DNA of 19,623 bases from contig JAAMXY010000845.1 of NCBI GenBank assembly GCA_019677205.1, positions 1 through 19,623 on the forward strand, read 5' to 3'. The position numbers and the translations under genes are program-made. Of the stretch, positions 19,128 to 19,623 are shown in pieces; the stretch's first letter is position 1, and each line of letters opens with the position of its first letter. Below the pieces are notes generated by a model. The model saw only the letters and a list, made by a program, of their open reading frames with translations, was not told where the DNA came from and did not search any database. Origin of the DNA: Pinguiococcus pyrenoidosus (taxonomy: Eukaryota; Sar; Pinguiophyceae; Pinguiochrysidales; Pinguiochrysidaceae).

Positions 19128-19623
19128 CCTCTCGACGCTGACGTGGAAGACATCACCCTGTCCTGTGCCCGCTTCCGGCCGTTTCAAGGCTTCGAATGGG
19201 TCTTTGAGGAGAGCGACGCGGCGACGCTGGCGAGAAAGATAACCGACGCATCGCCAGATATGCTTGTCGACCTTCTTGATCCTCCAGACGGTGCTCACTG
19301 CGGCCACTCATGGTCGTTGAAGTCCATCTGCAGCCGCATCGCCTCATGCCGAGAACGATGTGACACCTGCTGCTCCGGAAGACTTCGGCTTCCGCAGTCA
19401 CAGTGGCCTTCTACCAGATCCGCGCTCTAGTCGAGGACTTCTTCTCCGATGTGATCCCCGTTCCGCAAGTCCGACCCAGCGAGGCGGAAATCGGAGGCGC
19501 AGACTTCAAGACGCAGTGCCCTTATCTGCGTGCCTCTGCCAATTCCGGCCAGAGCGTCTACAAGACGTCGCAGCTCTGCCATGTCTGCAAGGCTGAGCTG
19601 GAGGACGTGACGGTCACGAAGCG
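19128..19623 (+). CDS. Partial unrecognised gene running off the right edge
   Basis: Two coding-like segments lie on the + strand. The first begins after a strong acceptor (pyrimidine tract then CTAACAG, ending 19127) and reads DVEDITLSCARFRPFQGFEW and onward, to about 19288. The second is in another frame and open from about 19399 to the window end. It begins VAFYQIRALVEDFFSDV and contains CPYLRASANSG and CHVCKAELEDV, where the CxxC could be half of a metal site. A donor before GTGCTC near 19289 would join them in phase to an acceptor before 19397 or 19403, but it does not fit the GT-R-N-G donor pattern of the other introns. The first exon and start codon are not identified, and the gene is truncated at 3'. 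I do not recognise the family. Confidence 0.5.

Overview
This is a gene-dense stretch of nuclear DNA from a microbial eukaryote. It has short GT-AG introns, GC-rich coding sequence and typical eukaryotic gene families. A flagellated organism is suggested by two centriole/basal-body genes: a TBC1D31 (WDR67) homologue and an SFI1-like centrin-binding repeat protein. A Na+-pumping, probably marine, protist or alga is suggested by a Na+/K+-type (P2C) ATPase with a giant M7-M8 extracellular loop. From memory, a similar insert was described in the Na+-ATPase of the raphidophyte alga Heterosigma akashiwo. A stramenopile is therefore a reasonable guess, but the sequence does not prove it.

Layout: (1) 17-2758 (+), a four-exon gene for an unrecognised protein with a disordered acidic/proline-rich N-terminus and a hydrophobic, probably membrane-embedded C-terminus. 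(2) 2823-6533 (-), TBC1D31: divergent WD40 region, TBC domain and long coiled coil. (3) 6956-8472 (+), a six-exon RMND1/RMD1 (DUF155) mitochondrial protein. (4) 8591-9431 (-), a three-exon translationally controlled tumour protein (TCTP). (5) 10073-12988 (+), an Arg/Trp-rich SFI1-like protein, possibly with an extra upstream exon. (6) 13455-18009 (-), a two-exon P2C ATPase of about 1388 residues. (7) about 19128-19623 (+), the start of an unrecognised gene cut by the window edge.

The genes strictly alternate in strand (+ - + - + - +), so the window is a series of convergent pairs with short gaps (64, 118 and 466 bp) and divergent pairs sharing upstream DNA (about 420 bp, 640 bp and 1.1 kb). 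The exon models rest on reading frame, protein similarity and phase agreement. All twelve introns I place with confidence begin GT-R-N-G.

The neighbours do not form a pathway. Beyond the genes, the most interesting structures are the large cysteine-containing insert in the ATPase, a cluster of ten CCAAT/ATTGG boxes upstream of it, a sharply bounded 26% GC island between TCTP and the SFI1-like gene, and several 9-bp-period tandem repeats in the first gene.
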